Of a stretch of DNA of 27,162 bases, positions 7,333 to 17,129 are shown piece after piece. How positions within the stretch are numbered: the first letter of the stretch is position 1; each line of letters starts with the position of its first letter. The position numbers and the translations under genes are program-made. Below the pieces are notes generated by a model. It was given only the letters and a program-made list of their open reading frames with translations. It was not told the DNA's origin and made no database searches. Origin of the DNA: N074bin45 sp039587475 (lineage in GTDB: Bacteria; Gemmatimonadota; Gemmatimonadetes; Gemmatimonadales; GWC2-71-9); NCBI GenBank assembly GCA_039587475.1, contig JBDHIK010000025.1, forward strand, positions 1-27,162, written 5' to 3'.

Positions 7333-9282
7333 TCAGAGGCCGGGGTGGCGCGTGAGACCTTCCAGGGACTCCGCGGCGGCGGATCCGAGGGCATCGAGGA
7401 AGCCGCCGATGTGGTCGGGGGCCGGGGCCGGGTCCGCCAGGAACGGGTCCATGACGGTGGATCGCAGCACCACGAGCCCCTCCTTGCCGCCCGCCTGCCA
7501 TTCGTCGAACGAGGCCACCCCGAGATCTTCCAGCAACGGGTGGATGGCCCGATCGTACATCGGCGTCTGGAACCGGGTCCGGGTAATGATGTACTCCGGG
7601 TCCCGCCCGGCCTGAACCACGGACAGCAATTGATAGATGCCTTCGTTGAGGGCGTTGACCGCACCCAGCGTGCTGAGCAACGGGTGGTGGAACAGGTAGC
7701 AGACGATGTTGATGTCCGGCTCGGGCAGCCTGACCAGACGGAACGGCCCGAAGTCGTGAGTCCCGAGCGCCTCATAGAGGCGCCGGGCGCCCACCACCGT
7801 CCGCTCGATGAGAAAACCGTAGCCGCTGGCGTCCAGGGGCAGCACCTTGTGACTGAGCCACACGGCGGCCGCCGCAGCGCCGGGCTTGGACCCCTCGAAG
7901 ATGAAACGGCCCAGGTACTCCTGTTCGGCGCCGACCTCCTGACCTGCGGGAGCCAGATAGGGCGGATCGACCGCGACGAGTTCTCTGGCGCGCCGGTCCT
8001 TGAGGAGGATGGCGCCCGCAGGATAGGGGATGTAGCCAAGCTTGTGCGGGTCGATGGTGACGGAGTCCGCACCGGCCAGGGCAACGATCGATTGGACCCA
8101 CTCATCCGTGGGCCAGTGTTCCCCGAGGGCCTCCCGAATCTCCGCCCCGCTGCGAAGGCCGCCGTCGGGACGCCGGGTAACGGACGCGGCGTAGCCGCCG
8201 TAACAGGCATCCGAATGGACATGGAAGGTCATCGCCAACTCCTGCTCGGCCCTGGCCCGCACCTCCAGCACGCGGTCGAGGCGATCCACGGCGCTTTCTT
8301 CGGTGGTCCCGCAGACACTGACACAGGCCAGCACGGGGACCCGGTGGGCGTGAAGATCCTCCAGCCGGTCCCACAACGCTTCGGGGTCCATGCGATAGTT
8401 GCTGTCCACCGGCACGAAGACCAGGTTGTTGGACCCGATGCCGAGGGCCCGAACGATCTTTTCCCAGGAGTAGTGCGCCGTCGCCGCCACCAGCACGACG
8501 CTGTCCGGCAAGGGGTCCCCATACTCAGCGGCCAGCCGGCGACCATAATCCTGGTATCCGGCGGTTCCCAGACTGTGTCGGCTGAGGGCCCGAGCCATGG
8601 CGGCGCGGGGCGCCATCGTCCAGAGTCGTTCCCAGAGGTCGAGGACGTCCTGGTTGGTGAGGTTGAGCAATTGCGACAGGTCGAGCTGGGCGACCGACGC
8701 TCGGCTTCCGTCCGGCAAGCCGACGTCCACCGCGAGGTCCATTTCGTGAGCCGCACCGGCGACCGCGATGGGGAGGTAGAGGACGTTTCGGGCGATCCAC
8801 AGCGCCTCGAAGTTGGCGACGGTGCCGCCCGAACTGAGATGACCCCAGGATCGGTGAGGATCGTAGCCGATCATCTCGGCGAGCTGACGCGCCACGTCGT
8901 GCTCGAGCCTCGTGGTGACCGGCGCCGCTTCGGGCGACACGTTGTTGGGGTTGTAGAGCATGGCGGCGAAATAGCCGATCTGCGAGGCGATGGTCTGCTG
9001 GTAGGCCATGTGCCCTTTGTAGCGTCCACTGAAGAACGGGACGTCCCGCTTGAGCTCGGCAAGCAGGCCCATCAACTCCTGGGTCAGTGTCGCGACCGCA
9101 GCCTCGTAGCCGGCACTCCGCTTGTCGATTTCGCGGATGTTGAAGCCGTCTTCCGGATGGTAGTTGCGCCGCCAGAAGACGTGATCACGAAGCGCCTCGG
9201 TGATGAGGCGTTCGAACAGGTCGGCGTTCTCGGCCCTGGGGCCCAGGAACCACGAGCGCAGGGCATCTTGCGGCGAGTGCAT
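7333..9282 (-). CDS. PLP-dependent decarboxylase, large tyrosine/aromatic amino-acid decarboxylase-like form
   Basis: This 649-aa group II decarboxylase would remove the carboxyl group of an amino acid to give an amine and CO2. The PLP Schiff-base lysine is about K414 in TIDPHKLGY. The ring-stacking His is about 270 (TAHYSWEK), and the Asp binding the pyridine nitrogen is about 358 (HVHSDACYGG). The N-terminal part contains FLGPRAEN, WRRNYHPED, SGRYKGHM and MLYNPNNVSPEA, typical of the roughly 620-residue tyrosine-decarboxylase-like subgroup. Substrate cannot be read from the sequence with confidence; aspartate, glutamate or aromatic substrates remain possible. ATG 9282 is preceded by TGGAG 4 nt upstream, which decides it over the longer frame to 9366. 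A second, shorter decarboxylase is divergent, and an amino-acid permease lies 2.4 kb away. Confidence 0.9.
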   Translation of the reverse strand: MHSPQDALRSWFLGPRAENADLFERLITEALRDHVFWRRNYHPEDGFNIREIDKRSAGYEAAVATLTQELMGLLAELKRDVPFFSGRYKGHMAYQQTIASQIGYFAAMLYNPNNVSPEAAPVTTRLEHDVARQLAEMIGYDPHRSWGHLSSGGTVANFEALWIARNVLYLPIAVAGAAHEMDLAVDVGLPDGSRASVAQLDLSQLLNLTNQDVLDLWERLWTMAPRAAMARALSRHSLGTAGYQDYGRRLAAEYGDPLPDSVVLVAATAHYSWEKIVRALGIGSNNLVFVPVDSNYRMDPEALWDRLEDLHAHRVPVLACVSVCGTTEESAVDRLDRVLEVRARAEQELAMTFHVHSDACYGGYAASVTRRPDGGLRSGAEIREALGEHWPTDEWVQSIVALAGADSVTIDPHKLGYIPYPAGAILLKDRRARELVAVDPPYLAPAGQEVGAEQEYLGRFIFEGSKPGAAAAAVWLSHKVLPLDASGYGFLIERTVVGARRLYEALGTHDFGPFRLVRLPEPDINIVCYLFHHPLLSTLGAVNALNEGIYQLLSVVQAGRDPEYIITRTRFQTPMYDRAIHPLLEDLGVASFDEWQAGGKEGLVVLRSTVMDPFLADPAPAPDHIGGFLDALGSAAAESLEGLTRHPGL

Positions 9283-9637
9283 GAAACTCCAGTCGTCAGA
9301 CGTGGAACCGGAGGCCGGCATCCGGCGGTCTCGTGGACAACGCAAGACGCAAATTGGCCCGCGCACGCATCAAGTGGAAGGACCACCGGGTCCTGGCACC
9401 GTGCCCTGGGTAGGCTAGCCAACCCGGCATGAAGTCCCGGTGAATGGCGTCTGAGGAATGGCCCGACCGGCGCCGGCACATCGGCCCGGCACCCCCGGCC
9501 GAGACCCCCCAACCATGCCGTGTGCAAGGACTTAGGCACTGTATTGCGAGGGCGCCTCACTGGGGAAAGCATCGGGAATCCAGTCCGAATGTGGCTGGAG
9601 TAGGTGTCACGTACCAGGACGAGCTATTGTTGGGGGA
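9283..9637. other. Divergent intergenic region between the two decarboxylase genes
   Basis: These 355 bp lie between two divergent starts and should hold both promoters. I see no gene and no convincing -35/-10 pair. Short symmetric elements are present: GGCACCGTGCC at 9395-9405 (5+1+5), GGCTAGCC, and CCGGCGCCGG. In this GC-rich DNA, small palindromes are expected by chance, so I assign no role to them. A GGCAC/TTGC pair near 9535-9548 resembles a sigma-54 promoter but its spacing is one base short. Confidence 0.5.
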
Positions 9638-11095
9638 ATGACCTCGTCACCACGCCCGTCCCCGCTGGACGACGCCCGCTACCCGCTGGAGCCGCCCGCC
9701 TCGACCATGGCAGCCATGGTCGAGGAGGCCATGCGCCGCATCATCCCGCACATCGAGTCCCTGCCCGAACTCCCCGCGGCCGATACCGATGGTGGAGCCG
9801 AGTTGGCTCGCTCGCTGCAAGAGGACCTACCGGAAGCGGGCATGCCATATGAAGAACTGCTCGATGATGTGTTTCGGATCAGCCGCACGAGCTTCACCGC
9901 CAGCGGCCCTGGATACCTGGCGTACATCCCAGGCGGGGGCCTGTTTCACAGCGCCGTCGCCGACCTGGTGGCCAGCGCGGTCAATCGATACGTCGGCGTC
10001 TGGGCTGCCGCTCCGGGTCTGGTGCAGCTGGAGGCGAATGTCATCAGGTGGTTCTGCCAGATGGTGGGTTACCCCGCAGCGGCCGGCGGGTTCCTGACCT
10101 CAGGCGGGTCGCTGGCCAACTTCTCGGCAGTGGTCACCGCCAGACGCCAGCGCCTGCCCGACGACTTCCTGCGTGGCACGATCTACGCCTCGGACCAGGT
10201 GCACCATTCGGTATTGAAGGCCGCCATGCTGGCTGGTTTCCCTGCTCCCCAGGTGCGGTCCATCCCGACCGACGACGCCTACCGCATCCGGATCGACGCC
10301 CTCCGGACCGCCATCGAAGCCGACCGGAATGACGGCTGGACGCCGTTCCTGCTGGTCGGGTCCGCGGGAACCACGAACACGGGAGCGGTGGATGACCTGG
10401 CCGCGCTGGCGGACGTGGCCGGCGAACAGGCCTTGTGGCTCCACGTGGACGCGGCGTACGGCGGATTCTTCAACCTCACCGACCGTGGCCATGCCGTCTT
10501 GACGGGATTGGAACGTTCCGACTCCCTGTCTCTGGATCCACACAAGGGGCTGTTTCTCCCCTACGGCACCGGCTCCCTGCTGGTGAGGGATCGCCGGGCT
10601 CTGCGCGAGGCGCATGCGGTGGGAGCCGACTACATGCCGCCCATCCAGAACGATGAGGACTTCGTAGATTTCTGCGAGGTCTCGCCCGAACTGTCGCGTC
10701 CGTTCCGAGGCCTGGCCGTCTGGTTGCCGGTCAAGATGCACGGTATCGATGCGTTCCGGCGGGCGCTCGACGAGAAGCTCGACCTGTCGCGCTGGATCGC
10801 CGGGCAACTCGAGTCCCTGGATCACCTCGAGGTGGTCTCCCAACCGCAACTCACCGTGACGGCCTTCGGGGTCCAACGGCCCGGATGGTCGGTCGAGCAC
10901 TGCAACGATGCCACGAGACGGCTCATTCAGGCGGTGAACCGCAGACAGCGAGTCTATCTCACCGGCACCATGCTGTCCGGCCGGTACGTCATCCGGATTT
11001 GTGTTCTGAGTTTTCGAACCCATCGGGACCGTATCGACATGTGCCTGGAGGACATCCTCGAGGGACTCGAAGAGGTGCTCGCTGGCGAAACGTAA
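9638..11095 (+). CDS. PLP-dependent decarboxylase, aromatic-L-amino-acid decarboxylase-like form
   Basis: This 485-aa group II PLP decarboxylase has the size of DOPA/tryptophan-type enzymes. The cofactor lysine is K303 in SLDPHKGLFLPYG, the Asp facing the pyridine nitrogen is D271 (HVDAAYGG), and the ring-stacking His is H189 (ASDQVHHSV). LTSGGSLAN is the phosphate-region motif. It differs clearly from the 649-aa neighbour in length, N-terminal region and active-site wording, so it is a distinct subfamily member and not a recent duplicate. The ATG at 9638 follows a GGGGG run that is very close to the start, so initiation could be weak or slightly downstream. The exact substrate is unknown. 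With the permease at 2801 it could make and exchange an amine, but that link is by proximity only. Confidence 0.9.
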   Translation: MTSSPRPSPLDDARYPLEPPASTMAAMVEEAMRRIIPHIESLPELPAADTDGGAELARSLQEDLPEAGMPYEELLDDVFRISRTSFTASGPGYLAYIPGGGLFHSAVADLVASAVNRYVGVWAAAPGLVQLEANVIRWFCQMVGYPAAAGGFLTSGGSLANFSAVVTARRQRLPDDFLRGTIYASDQVHHSVLKAAMLAGFPAPQVRSIPTDDAYRIRIDALRTAIEADRNDGWTPFLLVGSAGTTNTGAVDDLAALADVAGEQALWLHVDAAYGGFFNLTDRGHAVLTGLERSDSLSLDPHKGLFLPYGTGSLLVRDRRALREAHAVGADYMPPIQNDEDFVDFCEVSPELSRPFRGLAVWLPVKMHGIDAFRRALDEKLDLSRWIAGQLESLDHLEVVSQPQLTVTAFGVQRPGWSVEHCNDATRRLIQAVNRRQRVYLTGTMLSGRYVIRICVLSFRTHRDRIDMCLEDILEGLEEVLAGET

Positions 11096-11165
11096 TGCGC
11101 CGTGGACGAGTGGGGCCCGTCACCCCAACAGCATCTCGCCCACGACGCACCACGCATCACCCAGA

Positions 11166-12245
11166 TCATTCCCAAGTTCCGACCCCGTCGAACACCGTGT
11201 CCCGCACCAGCGGCTCCTCGAGAACGTCCGGGACGAACTCGCTCACGTCCGGCGTCCGCCACCGCTCGATGTTCGACACGAACTCCCGTGCGGCCTCTTC
11301 CAGGTCGACCGGGGCTGACCCGGATGGGGTCGTGCCTTCAACCCGCGCCAGACTCACCTGGGCCTTCGAATAGTCCGGATCGACGCTCAGCGCGTCCCGG
11401 TAGGTCGTGGCGGCCTGATCGGGATGGCCCGCCGCTTCGAGTGCGATGCCAAGATTGTTGTGGATGAAGGCCACGTCGTCGCGAATCTGCACGGCCCGCG
11501 CCAGCGGACCGATCGCGTCCTCGCTCCGGCCGCCCTCGATGAGGATGAGCGCGAGGTTGTTCATGGACCACGGATCGTCGCCGTCCAGAACCAGCGCCTC
11601 ATGGTACGAAGCGACGGCGGCTTCGGTGTCTCCCAACCGCTGATAGGCTCGGCCAAGCAGCCGATAGCCTTCGCCGGACTCGGGGCTGAGCTCGACACCT
11701 GACTCGAACGCCACCAGCGCCTGCTCTGGATTGCCCCCGTCGAGCAAAGTCCGACCCAGATTGAAGTAGCTCCTGACGTGTCCGGGGTCGATCGCCAATG
11801 CTTCCTCGAAGGACGACACCGCCACGTCCAGCGACCCGGCCTTCCGGGCGGAGAGACCGAGCATGAAGTGGCCCCAGGCGTTGTCCGGCTTCCGTTCCAC
11901 GTAGGCGCCGAACAACGCCGTCGCCAACTGGTAGTCACGGGCCTGGTAGGCGACTTCGCCGTCCGCGAACGACACGTTCTCCGGGATGACGGTCTTGGGG
12001 CTCCGTGCCTCACTCGTGGTCGTGGCCCCAACAGCCGGGGCGTCGCTCACCGGAGGCTGGCGCACCGGCACGTCCGCCACGGTCGAGGCCGGCCTGACCG
12101 GCGTCTCGTCCGTGACCCGGACCGCGGCCTTCTGGCTCCCGTCCGAGCAGCCGAACGCCACCGCCGACCCGACGACGATCAATGCCATCACCACCGCCGT
12201 ACCGGACAGTCCCTGTCGATTGGATTCCGTGAGTTGGAATAGCAT
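11166..12245 (-). CDS. TPR-repeat lipoprotein, probable target of the upstream sigma-54 system
   Basis: The product is 359 aa. A hydrophobic segment ends with VAFGC, an imperfect lipobox with Cys near residue 33, so it is likely lipid-anchored in the periplasm. A Pro/Thr/Val-rich linker (about 40-85) leads to at least six tetratricopeptide repeats (about 95-315), recognisable by units such as AWGHFMLGLSARKAGSLDVA and SYFNLGRTLLDGGNPEQALV. TPRs are protein-protein scaffolds; no enzymatic domain is visible. ATG 12245 follows a GGAGGAGGG tract with good spacing. It is read in the same direction as the two-component operon and starts 220 bp after the regulator gene stops. That gap contains a sigma-54-type promoter and tandem dyads, which suggests separate inducible expression. 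Confidence 0.88.
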   Translation of the reverse strand: MLFQLTESNRQGLSGTAVVMALIVVGSAVAFGCSDGSQKAAVRVTDETPVRPASTVADVPVRQPPVSDAPAVGATTTSEARSPKTVIPENVSFADGEVAYQARDYQLATALFGAYVERKPDNAWGHFMLGLSARKAGSLDVAVSSFEEALAIDPGHVRSYFNLGRTLLDGGNPEQALVAFESGVELSPESGEGYRLLGRAYQRLGDTEAAVASYHEALVLDGDDPWSMNNLALILIEGGRSEDAIGPLARAVQIRDDVAFIHNNLGIALEAAGHPDQAATTYRDALSVDPDYSKAQVSLARVEGTTPSGSAPVDLEEAAREFVSNIERWRTPDVSEFVPDVLEEPLVRDTVFDGVGTWE

Positions 12246-12304
12246 GGTTCCCTCCTCCATGGCGCCGGGGCGCGTGAGTGTGATTGGACCTCACACCAGA
12301 GGAA

Positions 12305-12321
12305 GGCAAGCGAATGGCCAA
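12305..12321 (-). promoter_or_regulatory. Sigma-54 (-24/-12) promoter candidate for the TPR lipoprotein gene
   Basis: On the minus strand the sequence reads TTGGCCATTCGCTTGCC. It carries the invariant GG and GC of the RpoN consensus with exactly 10 bases between them and the flanking TGGC and TTGC blocks intact; only the ACG after TGGC deviates. The predicted start is near 12294, giving a 49-nt leader before ATG 12245. It lies immediately downstream of a gene for a GAFTGA-containing sigma-54 activator. The match is seen; activity is inferred. Confidence 0.65.
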
Positions 12322-12407
12322 GCCTGACCGAGCGCTGGGCAAAATCGGTAAAGGATTGTCAATAAAGAGGTTACAGAAGAAGCCACCACTGGGCTCCGCG
12401 CCTGCAC

Positions 12408-12459
12408 CGTGTCCAACAGGACACGTCGCCCAGACGGTCGTCGTGTCCGACCCGCCACG
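12408..12459. promoter_or_regulatory. Tandem dyads: candidate enhancer (UAS) for the sigma-54 regulator
   Basis: A perfect 7-4-7 inverted repeat CGTGTCCAACAGGACACG lies at 12408-12425. A second copy at 12442-12459 repeats the left arm CGTGTCC exactly and matches 5 of 7 bases in the right arm. Centres are 34 bp apart, near three helical turns, at about -122 and -156 from the predicted start of the -24/-12 promoter. This layout resembles the NtrC sites of enteric glnA. It fits binding by the adjacent Fis-type helix-turn-helix regulator, but binding is inferred. Confidence 0.6.
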
Positions 12460-12465
12460 CCGATG

Positions 12466-13826
<1,361 letters not shown>

Positions 13827-13830
<4 letters not shown>

Positions 13831-15494
13831 ACGCTCCGCTTCTCCTGGTCGGCGTCGAGCGGCAACTCGACCGTCATCGTGGTCCCCCGCCCCGGTTGCG
13901 TCTCCACGCGCAGGCTCCCGCCCAGATCGAGCACCAGGCGCCGCACGATAGGCAAACCGAGGCCGGTGCCCGTCGCCTTCGTCGTGTACCACTCATTGAA
14001 CGCCCGCTCGAGTTGATCCTGGTCCATACCGGGGCCGTCGTCGCTGACCGAAACCCGATAGGCGGCATCGCCGACCCTCCCCGACACGTCGACCCGCCCC
14101 CGTGGCCCGGCCCCGTCGAGCGCATTGTCGATCAGGTTCTGAAACACTCTCCGAACGGCCACCGGGTCGGCCACGACGATGGGATCACCGCCATCGAGAT
14201 CCAGGCTCACGGCCGCGTCGCTGCCCCCGACAGCCACGATGTCACGAAGCGCCGCGTTGACGTCACAGGGGCGTCGGCTGACTTCCGGGGTGAGGCTCGC
14301 AATGTTCCGCGCCAGGTCGTCGAGGTACGCCATGCTGGACTCAAGAGTGTGACGGCGCTCCAGAAACAGCGGCCCGACGTCCGCGGGCGCCTCGCGGGCC
14401 ACCTCATCCAGGTGTGCCAGAACGTTGCGGATCGGCGTCAGGCCGTTCTTGATGTCGTGATTCACCTGACGTGACAGATCGCCGATGGTGGCCCGACGCT
14501 CCGCCGCGGCCAACCGATTCCGACTCTGCTTCAACCGATCGACCATGCCGGCCAACAGGTCGGCCAGCTGCCCCACTTCGTCGGTCCGGTCGTTGGCGAA
14601 GTCCACGTCCAGCGACTCCAGGTCGACACGACTGGTCCGATCCGCCAACTCCACGATAGGGCGGCTCACCCGGGCGGCCGACCACCAGGCCATGGCCACC
14701 GCGAGGGCAACGGCAACCGCGATCCCGCCCGCCACCACCACGTTGAGACGTCTGAGCGCCGCGTGGAGCGGCACGGGGTCGCCAATCACGACCACCTGGG
14801 CCGCTGAACCCGTCGTATCCACACCTTCAGCGATGACAACGAGATCGGCTGCCGTACGGACCGACCCGTCATCCGGACCGGTGTCGGCTGACTCCCCAGG
14901 ACGAAGCGCAACCCGCCGCGCTGGCAGGTGGGTGAAAAACGCACTGTCCACCTCCACACCACCGAGCACGAAGAAGCGCCGCCCGGCAATCGCCAGCGAA
15001 TCGGCCCGAACCAGCGCCGTCAAGAGGCCGGCCGATGGTTCTCGGGCCCGGAGAAGCGTCATGCCGTCAGGGTTGGCGGCGACGGCATCGATGACTCCTG
15101 GAATGGCCCGGCCCGATTCTGCTCGGAAGTGCCCGGAGCTGAGCACTCGTCCGTCTTCGTCCACGAGGCGCAGGAGCGAAAGGCCGGTGAGGCTCATAGC
15201 GCGGCCGGCGGACTCCAGCAGGTAGCGTTCATCGTCGCCCGTCGGCTGGACCAGCGCCCTGCGAAGCCGGTTGTCGTCGTCCAGGGCTTTGACCAGTTCG
15301 GACAGCTGCCCACCGACACGCCGCCACTCGGCCTCCAGGGCGGAAGCGACCGCTCCTGCCTCGTCCGCCAACGCTGCCTGGTACTCCCTGGTGACGCCGC
15401 GTTCGAGTTCGTGGCGCAGGACCAGGCCCAACAGCAGCAGGGGCACCGCGGCAACCAGCGCGAAGGCCAGGACCAGCCTCGCACGCAGCGTCAT
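13827..15494 (-). CDS. NtrY-like sensor histidine kinase
   Basis: This 555-aa membrane kinase has a first membrane segment at about residues 6-24 and a second at about 250-272, which frame a periplasmic sensor region of some 225 residues. A HAMP domain follows (about 273-325), then a dimerisation/phospho-acceptor helix with H346 in the NtrY-style motif NHDIKNGLTPI. The catalytic domain has N box NLIDNALDGA, G1 DDGPGM and G2 GTGLGLPIV. It should phosphorylate the regulator encoded next. Both of its ends overlap its neighbours through ATGA. The periplasmic domain is unassigned. The preceding solute-binding lipoprotein could present a ligand to it, by analogy with binding-protein-linked kinases. 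ATG 15494 is preferred over the longer frame to 15578 because it opens directly before the first membrane helix. Confidence 0.93.
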
Positions 15495-16873
15495 GGCTGT
15501 GGAATCACCACGAGGGTCCCCACGCCGTCGACTTGCACCCGTCCGGTCACTCGGGTCGTGGACACGATGGCATGCCATCGTGTCTCGATCAACGGCACGA
15601 TCTCCAGCGAGTCACCCGCCAGCGCGAGCCACGGCGCCGCCGTTCCCAACTGGCCCAACGCCAGGCAGGGTGCCAGCGGATCGGCCGGCAGGCGGATGAC
15701 GTACCCCCAATCGCCGCCGGCCCCGAGCGCCTCGCGAAAGGCGCCGTCGGGGAGTCCGACAGCGCGGAGATCCCGGTCGGTCACCGCCACGAGCCGTTCC
15801 GCGACTCCGCGGGCCGCAAGGTCTTCAGCGGGATACACCAGCCGTGGCTCGCCCTGGCGGGCCGCAGCTCTCCTGGTCGCCGGCATGGAGCACTGGTCCT
15901 GCTGGCGAGTCCAGTGCCCCCGGTCGGCCTCTGCCGCCCGAGCCGTCACCGGGACGATACCAGCCATACTGGCCCGGTCGTGATGCAGCACCCCCTCCAC
16001 CGGCCGCGGCCGCGCCACAGCATACAGTTCACTCCAAGGCAGGGGTACGACCCGGTAGTCCGGCAAGCCCTGTCCGTAGGCCAGCGCGCGGGCGTCACGG
16101 GTAACCACGATATCGACACCGGCGTCGAGGGCGTCACGGGGATCCCCATCCATCACCGTCAGGGCGACCGCTGCCCCATTGGAGGACTCCAGTCGCATGC
16201 GTGGTCCCGCCGCGGCGCTGATGAAGAACGGGCCGCTCCCGATCGGCCCCGCGGCCGAACGCCGCACCGCAACCAGGGCCGGGTGCGCCAGGACCGTGGG
16301 GACGGTGGCAGCGACGCCGTTGAACTCCAGGAGGATGACACTGTCGCCGCGGGTTCGAGCCCGCCTGATACCGGCCCAGCCAACCAGCATTCCGTCATCA
16401 CGCATCCAGGGCCGTGGCGTGGACACCTCTCCGAACGACCGAGCCACGTCCGTTGCAACGACGGGCGTCCCATCAGAGAAACGGGCGCCCGGGCGGAGTG
16501 TGAAGCTCCAGCGGCCGTCTCCGATGCGGGACCAGGCCTGTGCCAGGCCGGGCACCGGCGCACCGCGGCAATCGAGGCGAATCAGTGGCTCGCTCACCTG
16601 AGCGGCCACGAAGTGCTGCGCTCGTCCGGCCGGAAAACCGGGTCGACCGGGGGCCAACGGAGAGTGTGACCGCTCAATGGCTACCGAGAGAGGCCAGGTG
16701 GCGTCGGCAGACTCACCATCCTCGACCAGGGGACAGCCGAAGTCCTCGAGGGATTGGGTCGTGCGCCGAGCAGACGAAGCGCATGCCGAAAGCCAGGTCG
16801 CGGCGACGACCAGCGCGAGCCCACCGGAGAAATGCCGAGCGGGGCGCCGGAGCGTGGGGGAGTGGGCTGCCAT
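15491..16873 (-). CDS. Solute-binding lipoprotein of family 5 type, coupled to the two-component system
   Basis: The product is 460 aa with a lipoprotein signal (lipobox LSAC, Cys31). The domain resembles family 5 (peptide/nickel) binding proteins: VSEPLIRLDCRGAPVPGLAQAWS, then WSFTLRPGARFSDGTPVVATDVARSF, the standard N-terminal lobe signature. The C-terminal half is divergent, and at 460 aa it is shorter than the usual 500-550. No ABC permease or ATPase gene is beside it. Instead its stop overlaps the kinase start (ATGA), so it is more likely a sensory accessory than a transport component, though that is inference. Ligand unknown. It is the first gene of the operon; no ribosome site or promoter stands out in the 70 bp before the tRNA gene. 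Confidence 0.82.
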   Translation of the reverse strand: MAAHSPTLRRPARHFSGGLALVVAATWLSACASSARRTTQSLEDFGCPLVEDGESADATWPLSVAIERSHSPLAPGRPGFPAGRAQHFVAAQVSEPLIRLDCRGAPVPGLAQAWSRIGDGRWSFTLRPGARFSDGTPVVATDVARSFGEVSTPRPWMRDDGMLVGWAGIRRARTRGDSVILLEFNGVAATVPTVLAHPALVAVRRSAAGPIGSGPFFISAAAGPRMRLESSNGAAVALTVMDGDPRDALDAGVDIVVTRDARALAYGQGLPDYRVVPLPWSELYAVARPRPVEGVLHHDRASMAGIVPVTARAAEADRGHWTRQQDQCSMPATRRAAARQGEPRLVYPAEDLAARGVAERLVAVTDRDLRAVGLPDGAFREALGAGGDWGYVIRLPADPLAPCLALGQLGTAAPWLALAGDSLEIVPLIETRWHAIVSTTRVTGRVQVDGVGTLVVIPQP

Positions 16874-16943
16874 ACTTCATAGTAACGAGAAATCGCCCGT
16901 CGCGGCTTCCCCCACTCAGACCCGATTTCCATATTGAAGTCCG

Positions 16944-17017
16944 GCGCCCGTAGCTCAATTGGATAGAGCACCTGGCTTCGGACCAGGGGGTTGGGGGTTC
17001 GAGTCCTCCCGGGCGCG
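16944..17017 (+). tRNA. tRNA-Arg, anticodon TCG
   Basis: A 74-nt cloverleaf can be drawn. The acceptor stem GCGCCCG pairs with CGGGCGC, with discriminator G; the D arm begins GCTC and closes GAGC; the anticodon stem CCTGG/CCAGG encloses loop CTTCGGA, giving anticodon TCG; and the T loop is TTCGAGT. CCA is not encoded (the next bases are TCA). It reads CGA codons. No integrase or direct repeat of its 3' end is seen in the window, so there is no sign that it serves as an attachment site here. Confidence 0.95.
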
Positions 17018-17095
17018 TCATCCCAGCGCCACCTTGCGTCATGTTGTCATGTTCGGGGCCCCGACGAACGTACTCCCCGCTGCAGCCGGCTATGT

Positions 17096-17117
17096 GCCCG
17101 CCCGGTGAGGGGCGGGC
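17096..17117 (-). terminator. GC-rich hairpin downstream of the Sco gene (possible terminator)
   Basis: A perfect 8-bp stem, GCCCGCCC/GGGCGGGC, closes a 6-nt loop 13-34 bp after the Sco-like gene ends. There is no T-run on either side, so it is not a canonical intrinsic terminator. It might stabilise the 3' end of the operon mRNA or act with Rho. Confidence 0.35.
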
Positions 17118-17129
17118 TCCGGTCCGGCG

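Noticed and set aside
7345..9432. 695-aa open frame on the plus strand opposite the large decarboxylase
   Set aside because: It is antisense to a clear PLP decarboxylase with intact active-site motifs. Its translation is low-complexity and rich in Gly, Arg, Val and Asp, as expected of a GC-rich shadow frame.
9532..9550. GGCAC/TTGC pair resembling a sigma-54 promoter before the 485-aa decarboxylase
   Set aside because: Spacing between the GG and GC elements is 9 bases instead of the strictly required 10.
12334..12362. TTGACA (minus strand, 12357-12362) as a sigma-70 promoter for the TPR gene
   Set aside because: The hexamer is perfect but the bases 17 bp downstream read CCCAGC, with no -10 match nearby.
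16944..17017. tRNA-Arg as an integration site for a mobile element
   Set aside because: No integrase, no direct repeat of the tRNA 3' end and no change of gene character were seen on either side.
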